Positions 1 through 9,227 are shown, counted from the first letter of the stretch. The stretch: 64,000 nucleotides of DNA from Caryophanales bacterium (GCA_902363455.1 CABJAC010000003.1:226374-290373); one strand, 5' to 3'. Notes: generated from the sequence alone by a model not told the origin. A program made the numbers and translations.

Positions 1-633
1 GCATCCGGTCTTTACGCCGCCCTTTATCTTTGGGACGTCGTTCCAAAAGGACGGTTTATCATTCCTGTCATTTTCTTCGGCTCGATCATCATCGAATCGA
101 TCGGTGTACATACAGGCTGGCCGTTCGGGACTTATGCGTATGAGGCAGACTTCGGGGTGAAACTTCTTGGTGTACCGATTACGATTGGCGCTGCCTGGCT
201 GTCGGTCATTGGAGCCAGCCACGCTTTCTCACGCCGGTTTTCGTTTCGTTATCGTACAGTCCTTCTCGTTCCCTTATTTGCAGTCTGGCTTGATCTTGCG
301 ATTGATCCGGTTGCAGCGAACGTCAAATCTTATTGGCTTTGGCAGGACGGAGGTTGGTATTACGATATTCCGACGCAAAACTTCATCGGTTGGTACGGAA
401 CTGCTCTGTTCTTTTCTGTTTTGCTTGCTCGATTCGAACAACCGGTAAACCTGAAAGTACTGGAACACAATAACCAGTATCTTTTCTTAATGCTTCATGC
501 CCTGTTTGGTCTAACAGCCGGAATGGCAGGATTATACGGTGTCACATGCATCAGTCTTAGTGCTGGTATCCTCTACTGGTATACGCGAGGAGGCGATCGA
601 TTTGCAAAAAGCAAACAAAAACAAATTAGCTGA
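1..633 (+). CDS. CruF-like carotenoid biosynthesis membrane protein (5-prime partial)
   Basis: The reading frame is open from base 1, so the N-terminus lies outside the window. The visible 210 residues are hydrophobic with several membrane segments and carry the signature HTGWPFGTYAYEADFG followed by GVPITIGAAWL, which is typical of the DUF422/CruF family. CruF proteins hydrate the end double bond of acyclic carotenoids in green bacteria and haloarchaea. The role in a C30 pathway is not established, so the exact reaction is open. It is followed by the other carotenoid genes in the same direction, and its 3-prime end overlaps the next gene by about 32 bases, which suggests a translationally coupled operon. 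Family assignment is confident; substrate is inference. Confidence 0.8.
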   Translation, partial: ASGLYAALYLWDVVPKGRFIIPVIFFGSIIIESIGVHTGWPFGTYAYEADFGVKLLGVPITIGAAWLSVIGASHAFSRRFSFRYRTVLLVPLFAVWLDLAIDPVAANVKSYWLWQDGGWYYDIPTQNFIGWYGTALFFSVLLARFEQPVNLKVLEHNNQYLFLMLHALFGLTAGMAGLYGVTCISLSAGILYWYTRGGDRFAKSKQKQIS

Positions 634-1300
634 ACATGCTTTTCATCTGTATGTTAAAGAACGTTTAATCCGTAAACAATTCCATCGGATTCTATACAGG
701 GCAGATGACTTGCCGACACCCGGATTAATGCTCGCCACGCATGGTTCTTGGTGGGACGGAATGATTCTGTTTCATCTTGATCAGACAGTATTGCATCATG
801 ACCCTTACGTCATGATTGATGAGCAGGGATTGGCACGTTTTCCTTTCTTTACCCGACTCGGCGGTTTTTCGATTGATCGCGGTTCTTTTGCGGAAATTAA
901 GCAAAGCTTACAATATGCAAAAGATCAGCTGTTAAACGGCAGCAGTGTCTGGATGTTTCCTCAAGGCGAGGAGCGTCACCAAGAAGAGCGACCGTTACAG
1001 CTCAGCAGCGGGGCGATTCACCTTGCCAAAATCGCTCGTTCGATTTCGCTGTTTTCGTTTTATTATTCGTTTGCCCACGAACAGCAACCTGACGTTTATA
1101 TTCGAACTAGAACGATTCAGTTACCCGATGCGCGCAGTTCGGTGCAACTTCGTTATCTGACCGAGGAAATGACCCGCCTGTATGACGATGTCCGAATAGA
1201 TGCCATCGAGGAACGAACTGATGCCTATCGTTTACTGACTGCACGAAAGGAGCCGCTCCCAGCTAAAACAGAACAGTGGTTACAGGCCATCCGGACATGA
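602..1300 (+). CDS. PlsC-like acyltransferase of the carotenoid operon
   Basis: This 232-residue protein has the acyltransferase motif HX4D (HGSWWD) and a downstream FPQGEE segment matching the second conserved block of glycerolipid acyltransferases. I chose the TTG at 602 because GAGGAGG ends eight bases upstream; an in-frame ATG at 539 has no such site. The gene overlaps both the CruF-like gene and the following glycosyltransferase. In staphyloxanthin-type pathways a carotenoid glucoside is acylated in the last step, so this is a candidate for esterifying the sugar of the pigment. It is not the same family as Staphylococcus CrtO as far as I can tell, so the role is inferred from context. 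Confidence 0.75.
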   Translation: MQKANKNKLAEHAFHLYVKERLIRKQFHRILYRADDLPTPGLMLATHGSWWDGMILFHLDQTVLHHDPYVMIDEQGLARFPFFTRLGGFSIDRGSFAEIKQSLQYAKDQLLNGSSVWMFPQGEERHQEERPLQLSSGAIHLAKIARSISLFSFYYSFAHEQQPDVYIRTRTIQLPDARSSVQLRYLTEEMTRLYDDVRIDAIEERTDAYRLLTARKEPLPAKTEQWLQAIRT

Positions 1301-2373
1301 TGATTTTTCTGTTTTGTATTATCGCGCTAATTTGTCTTTACACTTTCATTAATTTATCCTTTTTACCGCGATTGGCGGACCCCGTCCCTCTGCCTAGTCT
1401 TGCTGTCTGTATTCCACTTCGAAACGAAGAACGGAATGTCAGCAAATTGATCTACTCGTTAAAACAAGCCATCACTCCAAACACGCACGTCTACCTATAC
1501 GAGGACCGTTCAACCGATCAGACACGTCCTTTATTAATTCAACTCGTTGGTCAGGATAGTCGGTTTACCATCATTGATGGTCTCGAACTGCCATCTGGGT
1601 GGGCCGGCAAGGTCCATGCGTGTCATCAATTGTCACGAGTCGCTCAGGAAGATTATCTGTTGTTTTTAGATGCCGATATTACGCTCGAAGTGGACACCAT
1701 TCCCCGTCTCTATGCGACATTGTTACAAGAGCGGGCAGTTTTCTTATCCGGCTTCCCTTCGTTTCCCGTCCCAACATTTTTAGGGAAATGCCTGATTCCC
1801 ATGCAGCATGTCTTGATCGCTCAACATCTGCCGATTGCTTTTCGGAAAGTCCGCCATCCTGCATTTGCTGCTGCGAACGGTATGGTGGTGTTAGTGGAAC
1901 GTCACGCTTACGAACAGGTTGGTGGACATCAAGCTATTCAACTGGCACTGGTCGATGATTTGGAGTTATGCCGCGCCTTCAAGAAAAAGGGCTTTACGAC
2001 GACACTCGTTCACGTGGCCCCCTATGTCAGTTGTGATATGTATGCCACCAATCAGGACGTTTGGCAAGGGTTTTTGAAAAATGTCTTCCGCGGTATGAAC
2101 GACTCTTATTTGGTAGGCAGTTATTTCTTATTGTTTTATCTTATTCAGGCGGCAGTTCTCCCATTATTGATTTGGTCTCCTTCCGTTTGGACGGCTGGTG
2201 CCTTTGTTTTGATGATGCTCGCCCGCTACCAGATCGATCGTAATGCCCAAATTGTCCACGCTTGGTTTTGGCATCCTGTCTCGGCGGTTCTTTACGTTGT
2301 ACTGCTTGCGACGGCAATGATTCGAAGACTAAAGAAAAGGGAAATCACTTGGAAGGGTCGGACATATTCTTAA
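1297..2373 (+). CDS. crtQ: CrtQ-like carotenoid glycosyltransferase (GT2)
   Basis: The protein of about 358 residues begins with a membrane segment, then a GT-A fold: IPLRNEERN, the LDADI metal-binding motif, and GWAGKVHACHQL, which resembles the GKSHACYQ stretch of Staphylococcus CrtQ. Two or three membrane helices close the protein, and the last residues (ITWKGRTYS) resemble the CrtQ terminus EWKGRQYS. Known CrtQ transfers glucose to the carboxyl group of diaponeurosporenoic acid at the membrane. The ATG at 1297 overlaps the stop codon of the acyltransferase as ATGA; an upstream in-frame GTG at 1276 cannot be excluded. Family is clear, but the precise acceptor carotenoid is inferred. Confidence 0.82.
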   Translation: MMIFLFCIIALICLYTFINLSFLPRLADPVPLPSLAVCIPLRNEERNVSKLIYSLKQAITPNTHVYLYEDRSTDQTRPLLIQLVGQDSRFTIIDGLELPSGWAGKVHACHQLSRVAQEDYLLFLDADITLEVDTIPRLYATLLQERAVFLSGFPSFPVPTFLGKCLIPMQHVLIAQHLPIAFRKVRHPAFAAANGMVVLVERHAYEQVGGHQAIQLALVDDLELCRAFKKKGFTTTLVHVAPYVSCDMYATNQDVWQGFLKNVFRGMNDSYLVGSYFLLFYLIQAAVLPLLIWSPSVWTAGAFVLMMLARYQIDRNAQIVHAWFWHPVSAVLYVVLLATAMIRRLKKREITWKGRTYS

Positions 2374-2388
2374 GGAGGCTTTACGGTT

Positions 2389-3861
2389 ATGAAACATATC
2401 GCAGTCATTGGAGCCGGACTTGGTGGTCTGAGTGCCGCTATCTCACTTGCTTCAAAAGGGTTCAACGTTACAGTCATTGAACGCAATGATCATATTGGCG
2501 GAAAGATGATGTCGATTCAATCAGAGGGACACCGTTTTGATTTTGGTCCAAACACGATTACAATGCCTGAGATCTTTCAATCGGTCATTTTAGAGTCGGG
2601 AGCAGATCCAGACGACTATTTTACATTTGAAAAATTGGCACGCCATACCGTCAATCATTTTTCAGATGGGCGGTCTTTGACTTTTGCAAGCGGTCGGGAA
2701 GCCATGCGTACTGAAGTGGATCGGTTTACGAACGGAAAACTTTCTAAAAATGACATTACCGGTTATCAAGAAGAAGTCGCACAACTGTACCGTATTGCCA
2801 AACAGCAATTTTTCATCAATATCGACTCTTATTTTAATTTTTCGTTATTGCGTGATATGGCAAAAGTTCATCCGTTAAAGACCTTACACGGATTGCACAA
2901 GAAATACTTTAAGGATCCGCAGTTGATTCAAGCATTCGATCGTTATGCCACTTATATTGGCAGCAGTCCGTTTCAAGCACCAGCTACTTTTGGTCTGATT
3001 GCCCATCTCGAGCTGAACGATGGTGTCTACTTCACCCGCGGAGGAAATACGGCCATTGCCGAAGGATTTGCCCGTCGTGCGCGTGAACTCGGTGTCGTCT
3101 TCCGCCTCGGAGAAGAAGTGACACAAATTGAAGTAACCAATCAGTTGGCGACTGAAATTGAATTAAATCATGTTGATTATCTGGCTGTTGATTTTATCGT
3201 CTTAAACGGGGATCTCTTGACGCAATACCCACGGCTAATTTCCGAAACCGTCCGACCGGATTTCAAAAATCCGACGCCTTCTCAAATGGAGCCTTCGATT
3301 TCGGCTTATGTCCGCTGTATCGGACTGTCACGTCGAATTGAAGGTTTGGCACATCATAATGTATTTTTCTCGTCAGATTACAAAGCTGAGTTTCAAGCAC
3401 TGTTTCAGGAAAATCGTTATGCCGAGGAGCCGACTATTTATATTTCCAATTCGTCCGTCACGGCACCCGAGATGGGGGTAGCCGGAGATAATCTGTTTCT
3501 GCTCGTGAATGCTCCTGCTACACATAAGGGAACGGTCATTGATTTTGATACGTATGACAAAATCATTAATCAACGTCTGCAACAGTTCGGTATCGATGTT
3601 ACGACCGACGTCTTATTTGAACAACGCATCACACCGCAAGACATTGAACAGAAATTTTCAGCCTATCACGGATCGCTTTATGGACTTTCTTCAAACGGTA
3701 CACGCGGTGCTTTCATGCGTCCAAGCAACCGTTCAAAAAATGTTCACAATTTATTTTTTGCCGGTGGATCAACGCATCCCGGTGGTGGTAGTCCAATGGT
3801 AACGCTTTCAGGAAAACTAGCGAGCGAACGGATTGTGTCCGCCGTCGCCGCTACCCTGTGA
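2389..3861 (+). CDS. crtP: CrtP/CrtNb-type carotenoid oxidase (FAD)
   Basis: This is a 490-residue FAD oxidoreductase of the phytoene desaturase family. The N-terminal dinucleotide-binding motif GAGLGGLSAA is followed by ERNDHIGGKM, and the C-terminus has FAGGSTHPGGGSPMVTLSG. Among the three family members here it is the one closest to Staphylococcus CrtP: compare its LAHHNVFFSSDYKAEFQALF and EPTIYISN with the [20 protein letters not shown] and DPTIYLVN of CrtP. CrtP oxidises the terminal methyl of diaponeurosporene towards an aldehyde. AGGAGG precedes the start by nine bases, and the gap to crtQ is 15 bases. It is the last gene of the plus-strand operon. Oxidase rather than desaturase function is inferred from similarity and needs product analysis. 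Confidence 0.8.
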   Translation: MKHIAVIGAGLGGLSAAISLASKGFNVTVIERNDHIGGKMMSIQSEGHRFDFGPNTITMPEIFQSVILESGADPDDYFTFEKLARHTVNHFSDGRSLTFASGREAMRTEVDRFTNGKLSKNDITGYQEEVAQLYRIAKQQFFINIDSYFNFSLLRDMAKVHPLKTLHGLHKKYFKDPQLIQAFDRYATYIGSSPFQAPATFGLIAHLELNDGVYFTRGGNTAIAEGFARRARELGVVFRLGEEVTQIEVTNQLATEIELNHVDYLAVDFIVLNGDLLTQYPRLISETVRPDFKNPTPSQMEPSISAYVRCIGLSRRIEGLAHHNVFFSSDYKAEFQALFQENRYAEEPTIYISNSSVTAPEMGVAGDNLFLLVNAPATHKGTVIDFDTYDKIINQRLQQFGIDVTTDVLFEQRITPQDIEQKFSAYHGSLYGLSSNGTRGAFMRPSNRSKNVHNLFFAGGSTHPGGGSPMVTLSGKLASERIVSAVAATL

Positions 3862-4240
3862 ACGTTATGTGAATTGCGTATCAATCACTTGTACGGACAA
3901 CTAAGATTTGATACGATTACTTCGAGTTCAAGAGGTAGTGATTGACCCCACATCCTCAATCAAGCGCATGGTGACTTCCCCGAGTCAAAAGCGTTTAGGA
4001 ACTTAACCCGTCTGTTGTGTCTTAATTGTTTGATCAAGACCCACTTGTTCAACAGATACACCAACGTAAACGACTCGGCATGACTTACGACGTTCCCCCT
4101 TAGATCGTCTCATCCTGTTTCGTTTACAGGCAGCTCAATCATCATCAGATCCATCCCCGTGGATCGTCGACCTGCCTTATTTGGTATTTGGTATCAAATT
4201 AGGTACACACAGAACTTAGTTTAGACTCCCCGGTCTAAAC
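3862..4240. other. Non-coding gap between convergent carotenoid operons
   Basis: No sustained open frame was found in either strand over 379 bases. A 9-base inverted repeat (TCAATCACT at 3881-3889 and AGTGATTGA at 3937-3945) and a small hairpin (GTTTAGAC at 4219-4226, GTCTAAAC at 4233-4240) are present. A short plus-strand stretch near 4033-4101 reads about 20 residues before a stop and may be the remnant of a decayed gene, but I do not recognise it. Confidence 0.4.
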
Positions 4241-4288
4241 GTCATAAAAAAAAGACCTTGGTCCCCGCCGAGGTCTTTTTTTTATGAC
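4241..4288. terminator. Bidirectional terminator between carotenoid operons
   Basis: An 18-base perfect stem (4241-4258 with 4271-4288) surrounds a 12-base loop. Each arm contains a run of eight A or T, so transcripts from either direction end in a U tract. It serves both the plus-strand crtP operon and the minus-strand crtM operon. Confidence 0.9.
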
Positions 4289-4300
4289 ATTTTTTTCGTT

Positions 4301-5128
4301 TTAGATGGTAGCCAGTAACTTCATCTTTTGCCACCGGCTGACGTAAGCGCGTTTCGTAAAGACATCGTACTGATTATCACGTGCTGCATCCAAGATGCCA
4401 CGATATAGTAACGCGGCAACTTTCAGCGCCCGACGGCTTTCTTTCGGATAACGGTCAAACGAAGGCGTTGCTGCATCGTAGAGGTATTCGGCTCTTAATG
4501 CCAAAGCCTCCCACAACCCTTCAAAATTGCCGGACGGTCTTCCTGCAAGCAACGATTCGGTCGTGACACCATATTGATCCATCCAGTCTTTCGGCAAATA
4601 GACACGTCCACGTTTCGCATCTTCCCCAACATCACGCAGAATGTTCGTCAGTTGCATGGCAATGCCGAGTTGAACCGCGGATTCACGTAAATCGGGTTGG
4701 TTTGGGGCAAGGATTGGCAGTAACATCAAACCGACCGTACTCGCTACATAATAGCTGTACTTTTCCGTTTCCTCTAGAGACTGATAACGATTTTTCTCAA
4801 TGTCCCACCGCATACCTTCTGCCAGCTCTAAGAAAGGTGTCTCATCCATTTCATATCTAGAAAAGACGTCTGAGAGGGCAATCCATAATGGTTTTTCGAT
4901 GGACTGACCGGATCGGAACAAACGAAACTCTTCTAAAAATTCCGCTAAACTTTCTTTTGGCGTGGCGGATTCATCTACCGTATCGTCGAGGAACCGACAA
5001 AATGTGTAAATGGCATACACCGCCATCCGGTCTTGCTTCGGCAATAAGGAAAAGGCCTTATAAAACGTTTTAGATCCGCTTTGAATCGTCTGTTCACATA
5101 CTACGTACGCGTTCGTCACTGTATCCAC
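4301..5128 (-). CDS. crtM: Dehydrosqualene (diapophytoene) synthase, squalene/phytoene synthase family
   Basis: The 275-residue protein carries both aspartate-rich motifs of head-to-head prenyl synthases: FLDDTVDE (D48, D49, D52) and NILRDVGEDAKRGRVYLP near residues 165-182. These bind magnesium and the two prenyl diphosphates. Length is typical for CrtM/CrtB. CrtM condenses two farnesyl diphosphates to dehydrosqualene, the first committed step to C30 carotenoids; a C40 phytoene synthase cannot be excluded by sequence reading alone, but the CrtN/CrtP/CrtQ-like neighbours favour C30. Its start overlaps the end of the upstream desaturase by 35 bases, consistent with translational coupling. It is the last gene of the minus-strand operon, ending at the shared terminator. 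Confidence 0.88.
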   Translation of the reverse strand: MDTVTNAYVVCEQTIQSGSKTFYKAFSLLPKQDRMAVYAIYTFCRFLDDTVDESATPKESLAEFLEEFRLFRSGQSIEKPLWIALSDVFSRYEMDETPFLELAEGMRWDIEKNRYQSLEETEKYSYYVASTVGLMLLPILAPNQPDLRESAVQLGIAMQLTNILRDVGEDAKRGRVYLPKDWMDQYGVTTESLLAGRPSGNFEGLWEALALRAEYLYDAATPSFDRYPKESRRALKVAALLYRGILDAARDNQYDVFTKRAYVSRWQKMKLLATI

Positions 5129-6566
5129 TTTTCCACCTCATCTCTTGTTCCATTCGATTGACAAGTAATGTCGCTCCCATCATGACGATCGGAACGCCTC
5201 CACATGGATGGACAGATGCGCCGACTGCATATAATCGTTCAATATCAGCGTATGGTTTTGCTTGTGTCTTCAAGGCAGCAGATTGGCGAATCGTCGGTGC
5301 GATTCCAAAACTTCCGCCCTCATACAATCCAAATTCTTTTGCATCTTGAGGTGTTCGAACCTGCATTTCCATGACCTGCTGTTCGAACCCGGGCACATGC
5401 TGCTCGATTTTGGCCAAAATCCGGTCGATGAATCCATGCGCCTCGTACCGGTCCCGGTCAAAACCGCGTGGTGATGGAACTAGGGCGTAAACGACACTAT
5501 CATCCGCTTCCGTTAATGTATCATCCACCTTGCTCGGATTAAACAGATACACCGCCGGATGCTCCGGTAACTCATCTTTTTTAAAGATGGATGTCATCAA
5601 AGGTTGAAGATCACTTGGCATTAGGAAACGATGCACTGGTAGATCCACTTTTCCCTTTATCTTAAAGTACAATAACAGTGTACCGCCGGATGGGACATAT
5701 TGTTTAGGTTGCTTGCCTTCCACCAAATATTCCATCAGCGGGAACTCACCATTCAACACAACGCTGTCATACAGATGTTCCTGTCCGTTGACAAGCACTC
5801 CTTTAGCTTGGCCTTCTCTAATCATTACACGTTCGACCGGTTGGTTAAACTCGAACCGCACACCCCGTCGAACAAGTTCCTCGTACATCCGCTCCGCCAA
5901 GGAGAAGTAACCGCCTTTGACGTACCAGACACCTTCTTCCTGTTCCCGGTAAGGAATCAAGCCATAAATTGAAGGAGTCGTATACGGATTTCCGCCGATG
6001 TAAAACGTCGGAAAACTGTAAGCCATCCGTAAATACTTACTTTTGAAATAACGCTTCAAATGATCGTGCGCCGTCTCAAGTGCATGCATTTTCACAAGTG
6101 GCGCTAACATACTCGGTTGCAACAATTCCGTTTTGCGGAAATAACTCCGCTCTAAAAATTTCGATACGCTGACGTCATAATCCTTTGCTTTTTGATTCAT
6201 AAATTCTTGAAAACCGCGACCTTCACCAAACTGGCGCTCAATCGCTACCGCTTGAGCGACGACATCGGCTTGTTTCGTGACGACTGTCCCGTCGTCGAAA
6301 TGAAGGTCATACAACGGATCAATCCGCTCCAGTTCAACCCCGTCGAGACCCGCTTCTTTTAATTGTTCCTGTAGTTTCCCTGGCATTAACACAATCGTCG
6401 GACCTTGATCAATCCGGCCACCGGACTGAAAATCAACGGATGTCAGTCTGCCGCCAGCTCGTGCTTCCTTCTCAAAAATCGTGATTTCAACTTCCGGATA
6501 ACGTTTTGTTAATAATAACGCGGCATGTAACGTACCGACGCCTGCTCCAACGAATCCGATCTTCAT
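5094..6566 (-). CDS. crtN: CrtN-family carotenoid desaturase (FAD), paralogue 1
   Basis: This 490-residue phytoene desaturase-family protein opens with GFVGAGVGTLHAALLL and the conserved GPTIVLMPG, close to GPTIVMMP of Staphylococcus CrtN. Its C-terminal half has FGIAPTIRQSAA and HPCGGVPIVMMGA, again like CrtN. Note that the usual second glycine of the Rossmann motif is altered: GAGVGTLHA instead of GAGxGGLxx. The gene overlaps the next upstream desaturase gene by four bases and crtM by 35. CrtN introduces the conjugated double bonds of 4,4-diaponeurosporene. Which of the two neighbouring paralogues does the main desaturation cannot be settled from sequence, so the symbol is provisional. Confidence 0.78.
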   Translation of the reverse strand: MKIGFVGAGVGTLHAALLLTKRYPEVEITIFEKEARAGGRLTSVDFQSGGRIDQGPTIVLMPGKLQEQLKEAGLDGVELERIDPLYDLHFDDGTVVTKQADVVAQAVAIERQFGEGRGFQEFMNQKAKDYDVSVSKFLERSYFRKTELLQPSMLAPLVKMHALETAHDHLKRYFKSKYLRMAYSFPTFYIGGNPYTTPSIYGLIPYREQEEGVWYVKGGYFSLAERMYEELVRRGVRFEFNQPVERVMIREGQAKGVLVNGQEHLYDSVVLNGEFPLMEYLVEGKQPKQYVPSGGTLLLYFKIKGKVDLPVHRFLMPSDLQPLMTSIFKKDELPEHPAVYLFNPSKVDDTLTEADDSVVYALVPSPRGFDRDRYEAHGFIDRILAKIEQHVPGFEQQVMEMQVRTPQDAKEFGLYEGGSFGIAPTIRQSAALKTQAKPYADIERLYAVGASVHPCGGVPIVMMGATLLVNRMEQEMRWKSGYSDERVRSM

Positions 6567-8053
6567 TTCAAAGCACCTACTTCACTTGTCAATAAGTCGG
6601 CTGTAATCCGGGCCGATTCAAAAATCGTCGGCAGTCCGCTTCCGGGATGCGTTCCCCCGCCTACTAAATAAACATGATCTAATTCTTCAAAACGGTTATG
6701 TGGTCTGAAATACATCATCTGTGTCAATTGATGGCCCAGGTTAAAGGTTGCCCCTTGGTGTACACCCATCGCTTCCCAGTCATCCGGTGTGAACATTTCT
6801 TCCACTTCGATCGCAGCTTCGACACCTTTATAAGGTGAGCGGTGTTCGAGAGCATCCAACACACGGCGACGTAATTTGGGTCCTTCAATCGCCCAATCAA
6901 GTTCCGAGTAATTATTTGGGACCGGTACCAGCACATACAAGGCTGATTTGCCTTCCGGTGCAAGTGTCGCATCAATTACAGATGGATTTTGAACGTAGAA
7001 TGAAAAGTCATCGGATAATTCGAGCGTCTGTGTCATCTCACGCACGTTTTTCTCGTAATCATCAGCAAAATAAATCGTATGATGCGGTGCATCAAACGTT
7101 TTATCGACGCCTAAGTACAGCATGAATGTTGAACAAGAGAACTTTTTCCGGTCAATTTTTGGTCGTGACCATTTTTTTAAGACACCTTCCGGAACAAGAT
7201 GATTCATCGCATGAGCAAAGTCGGCACCGACGACGACATCGTCATACATTACGTGTTCTCCCGACTCCAAGATAACTCCTGTCGCGGACTTTCCGTCTAA
7301 AATCAGTTGACTGATGCCGGTATTAAGCTGAACTGTTCCACCCAATTCTTCAATTGCCCGCTTCATCGCTTCTGGAATCTGATTCATTCCTCCGATTGGA
7401 TGATGAACACCGTACGCATGCTCCATATACGATAAAATCGAGAAACCACCCGGGCATTCCCACGCCGACATACCTAAATATTTCGCTTGGAAGGTGAATG
7501 CATATTTTAACTCTTCACTCGTAAAATAATCTGACAAAACATCATACAAGGAACGACCCAACGACAGTCGTGGAAGAGCTGTGATGACACGGGGTGACAG
7601 GTAATCCGTCAACTTATCGTGTTTCGTCTGTAAAATCGGCATGAGTTTAGCCAGCTTCAAGGCTTGTTCCGCCATGAAACGATCGTACCCTTCTCCATTT
7701 CCCGGAAAATGTTCTTCAATCGTCTGTTTCATCCGATCGCGGTCTGTCGTCATCGTAAAGTGTTTTTTTCCACCGTTGAAATACAACGTATACATCGGAT
7801 CAAGCGCCTTTAAATCCAAATAATCATGCATATTCAAGCCGATGCTCGTAAAAAGATTCTCTAAGATATGCGGCATATTCAAAAACGTAGGACCTCGATC
7901 AAATTGATAGTCTCCCACTTGAACGCGTGACGTTCGTCCCCCAACAATGGATTGTTTTTCATAAACGGTCACGTCTACTCCTCTGCCCGCAAGCAACATC
8001 GCACAAGCGAGCCCTCCAGGTCCTGCTCCAATAACGGCTACACGCTGCTTCAC
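6563..8053 (-). CDS. crtN: CrtN/CrtI-family carotenoid desaturase (FAD), paralogue 2
   Basis: This 496-residue protein has a canonical GAGPGGLACAMLLAGRG FAD motif, then FDRGPTFLNMP, a CSTFMLYLGV core segment, and a C-terminus GATFNLGHQLTQMMYFRPHN plus GGGTHPGSGLPTIFESARIT. The last two blocks are the classical CrtI/CrtN signature, making this the most orthodox desaturase of the three in the window. It is the first gene of the minus-strand operon, followed with a four-base overlap by the second paralogue and then crtM. It probably desaturates dehydrosqualene; a split of labour with its neighbour (desaturase versus second terminal oxidase) is possible. The region upstream (8054-8144) holds its promoter, but I could not place it with confidence. 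Confidence 0.82.
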   Translation of the reverse strand: MKQRVAVIGAGPGGLACAMLLAGRGVDVTVYEKQSIVGGRTSRVQVGDYQFDRGPTFLNMPHILENLFTSIGLNMHDYLDLKALDPMYTLYFNGGKKHFTMTTDRDRMKQTIEEHFPGNGEGYDRFMAEQALKLAKLMPILQTKHDKLTDYLSPRVITALPRLSLGRSLYDVLSDYFTSEELKYAFTFQAKYLGMSAWECPGGFSILSYMEHAYGVHHPIGGMNQIPEAMKRAIEELGGTVQLNTGISQLILDGKSATGVILESGEHVMYDDVVVGADFAHAMNHLVPEGVLKKWSRPKIDRKKFSCSTFMLYLGVDKTFDAPHHTIYFADDYEKNVREMTQTLELSDDFSFYVQNPSVIDATLAPEGKSALYVLVPVPNNYSELDWAIEGPKLRRRVLDALEHRSPYKGVEAAIEVEEMFTPDDWEAMGVHQGATFNLGHQLTQMMYFRPHNRFEELDHVYLVGGGTHPGSGLPTIFESARITADLLTSEVGALK

Positions 8054-8144
8054 ACGAATCTCTCCTTTTTATCTCTACTCGTTTTAACTATTATACTAAT
8101 CACATACTAATCCCCACAAATTTGAACTGCCCTAAAACTGTAAA

Positions 8145-8174
8145 AACGCCAAGCTTCCTTTAGGAAGTGGCGTT
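8145..8174 (-). terminator. Terminator of the methyltransferase gene
   Basis: AACGCCA (8145-8151) pairs with TGGCGTT (8168-8174), and CTTCC (8154-8158) with GGAAG (8163-8167). A run of T follows on the minus strand. The hairpin overlaps the last codons of the methyltransferase gene. Confidence 0.75.
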
Positions 8175-9158
8175 AGCTGTCACAATATACCAAGCTCCTT
8201 CTTTTAAAAATGGCGAAATCGAGACATTTTCAAAACCAGCAGCGTGCAGTTGTTCCGTTAATTCCTCTTTACCTGGTAACGGATATAAATTTTCATGTAA
8301 GGTCATGAAGGCATTAAATGCAGCCGAGAACGGTGCACCGTATTCACTGTCCCGTAATGGTGTGACAAGGATGACCGTTCCGTCATCCTTGACAAAACGC
8401 CGGACTCCTTCCAACAGACGAAGGCGTTCTTCTTTCGGGAAGTAGTATAAAATATTATTCATCATGACACCGTCATATGTTTCTTTGACGTCAAATGTTT
8501 TAATATCTCCAACCGCAAAGTCGATTTCTCCGGTTGTATCCCGGCGTTTCGCTTCTGCGATGACAGACTCTTCGATGTCAATGCCAGCCAAACGAAGTTC
8601 CGGCAAGGCTTCATGAATCTTACGTAAGTAACCGCCGTAGGCACAGCCGATATCGAGTAAGGAAGTTACGTTTCGACTGCGAATGATATGCCGGACTGCA
8701 GGAAAGGCAACGGTCTCTACCAAAGCAGAGGTTTCCGCAACGATGTCCCCATGCTCTTCCCCATCAAATGTTTTTTGCTGCCCCTCTTCCAAGAACTTCG
8801 GATAAGAAAACAGCGCAGGTAAATGGAGTTCCATTAATTCTGACAACATAAAGCCAATACTCCGGTCATCCGATTTCGACAACTCAGGTAAAACATGACG
8901 TGTCGCCGTATAACGCAGATCTTTCTTTTTCAAGTGACCAACAGCCAATCCGACTTCAAACCAGCGTGATAAGGCTTCTGTCGTCAACGGCTGTTTCAAG
9001 CGGATTTGCGCTTCCGCTTGCGTGGCCCCTGCTCCAAGTATGTCAAACAAACCGTATTTATAGCCGATGTACCCATGCCATAACGGTAAAATTGGTTCTG
9101 CTCGTTTCATCCACTTTCTTGCCCGGAAAACTTTTGTCCATTCTTTCAATTGTGCCAC
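8160..9158 (-). CDS. SAM-dependent methyltransferase
   Basis: The 332-residue protein has the class I methyltransferase core: LLDIGCAYGGYL (motif I, glycine-rich SAM loop), GIDIEESVI (motif II acid), and a downstream NNILYYFPKEERLRLLEGVRRF with VKDDGTVILVTP. The N-terminal 150 residues form an alpha-helical domain of the kind seen in small-molecule O-methyltransferases. I chose the GTG at 9158, because GAGAGGGG lies seven bases upstream; an ATG further upstream at 9233 lies in the preceding terminator. It lies next to the carotenoid desaturases but has its own terminator, so a role in pigment modification is only a possibility. Substrate unknown. Confidence 0.75.
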   Translation of the reverse strand: MAQLKEWTKVFRARKWMKRAEPILPLWHGYIGYKYGLFDILGAGATQAEAQIRLKQPLTTEALSRWFEVGLAVGHLKKKDLRYTATRHVLPELSKSDDRSIGFMLSELMELHLPALFSYPKFLEEGQQKTFDGEEHGDIVAETSALVETVAFPAVRHIIRSRNVTSLLDIGCAYGGYLRKIHEALPELRLAGIDIEESVIAEAKRRDTTGEIDFAVGDIKTFDVKETYDGVMMNNILYYFPKEERLRLLEGVRRFVKDDGTVILVTPLRDSEYGAPFSAAFNAFMTLHENLYPLPGKEELTEQLHAAGFENVSISPFLKEGAWYIVTANATS

Positions 9159-9227
9159 AAGCGTTCCCCTCTCGATTGCGTAATATATCCCTTTTCCCAA
9201 ATAACAACAGATTGTAACCACAAAAAA

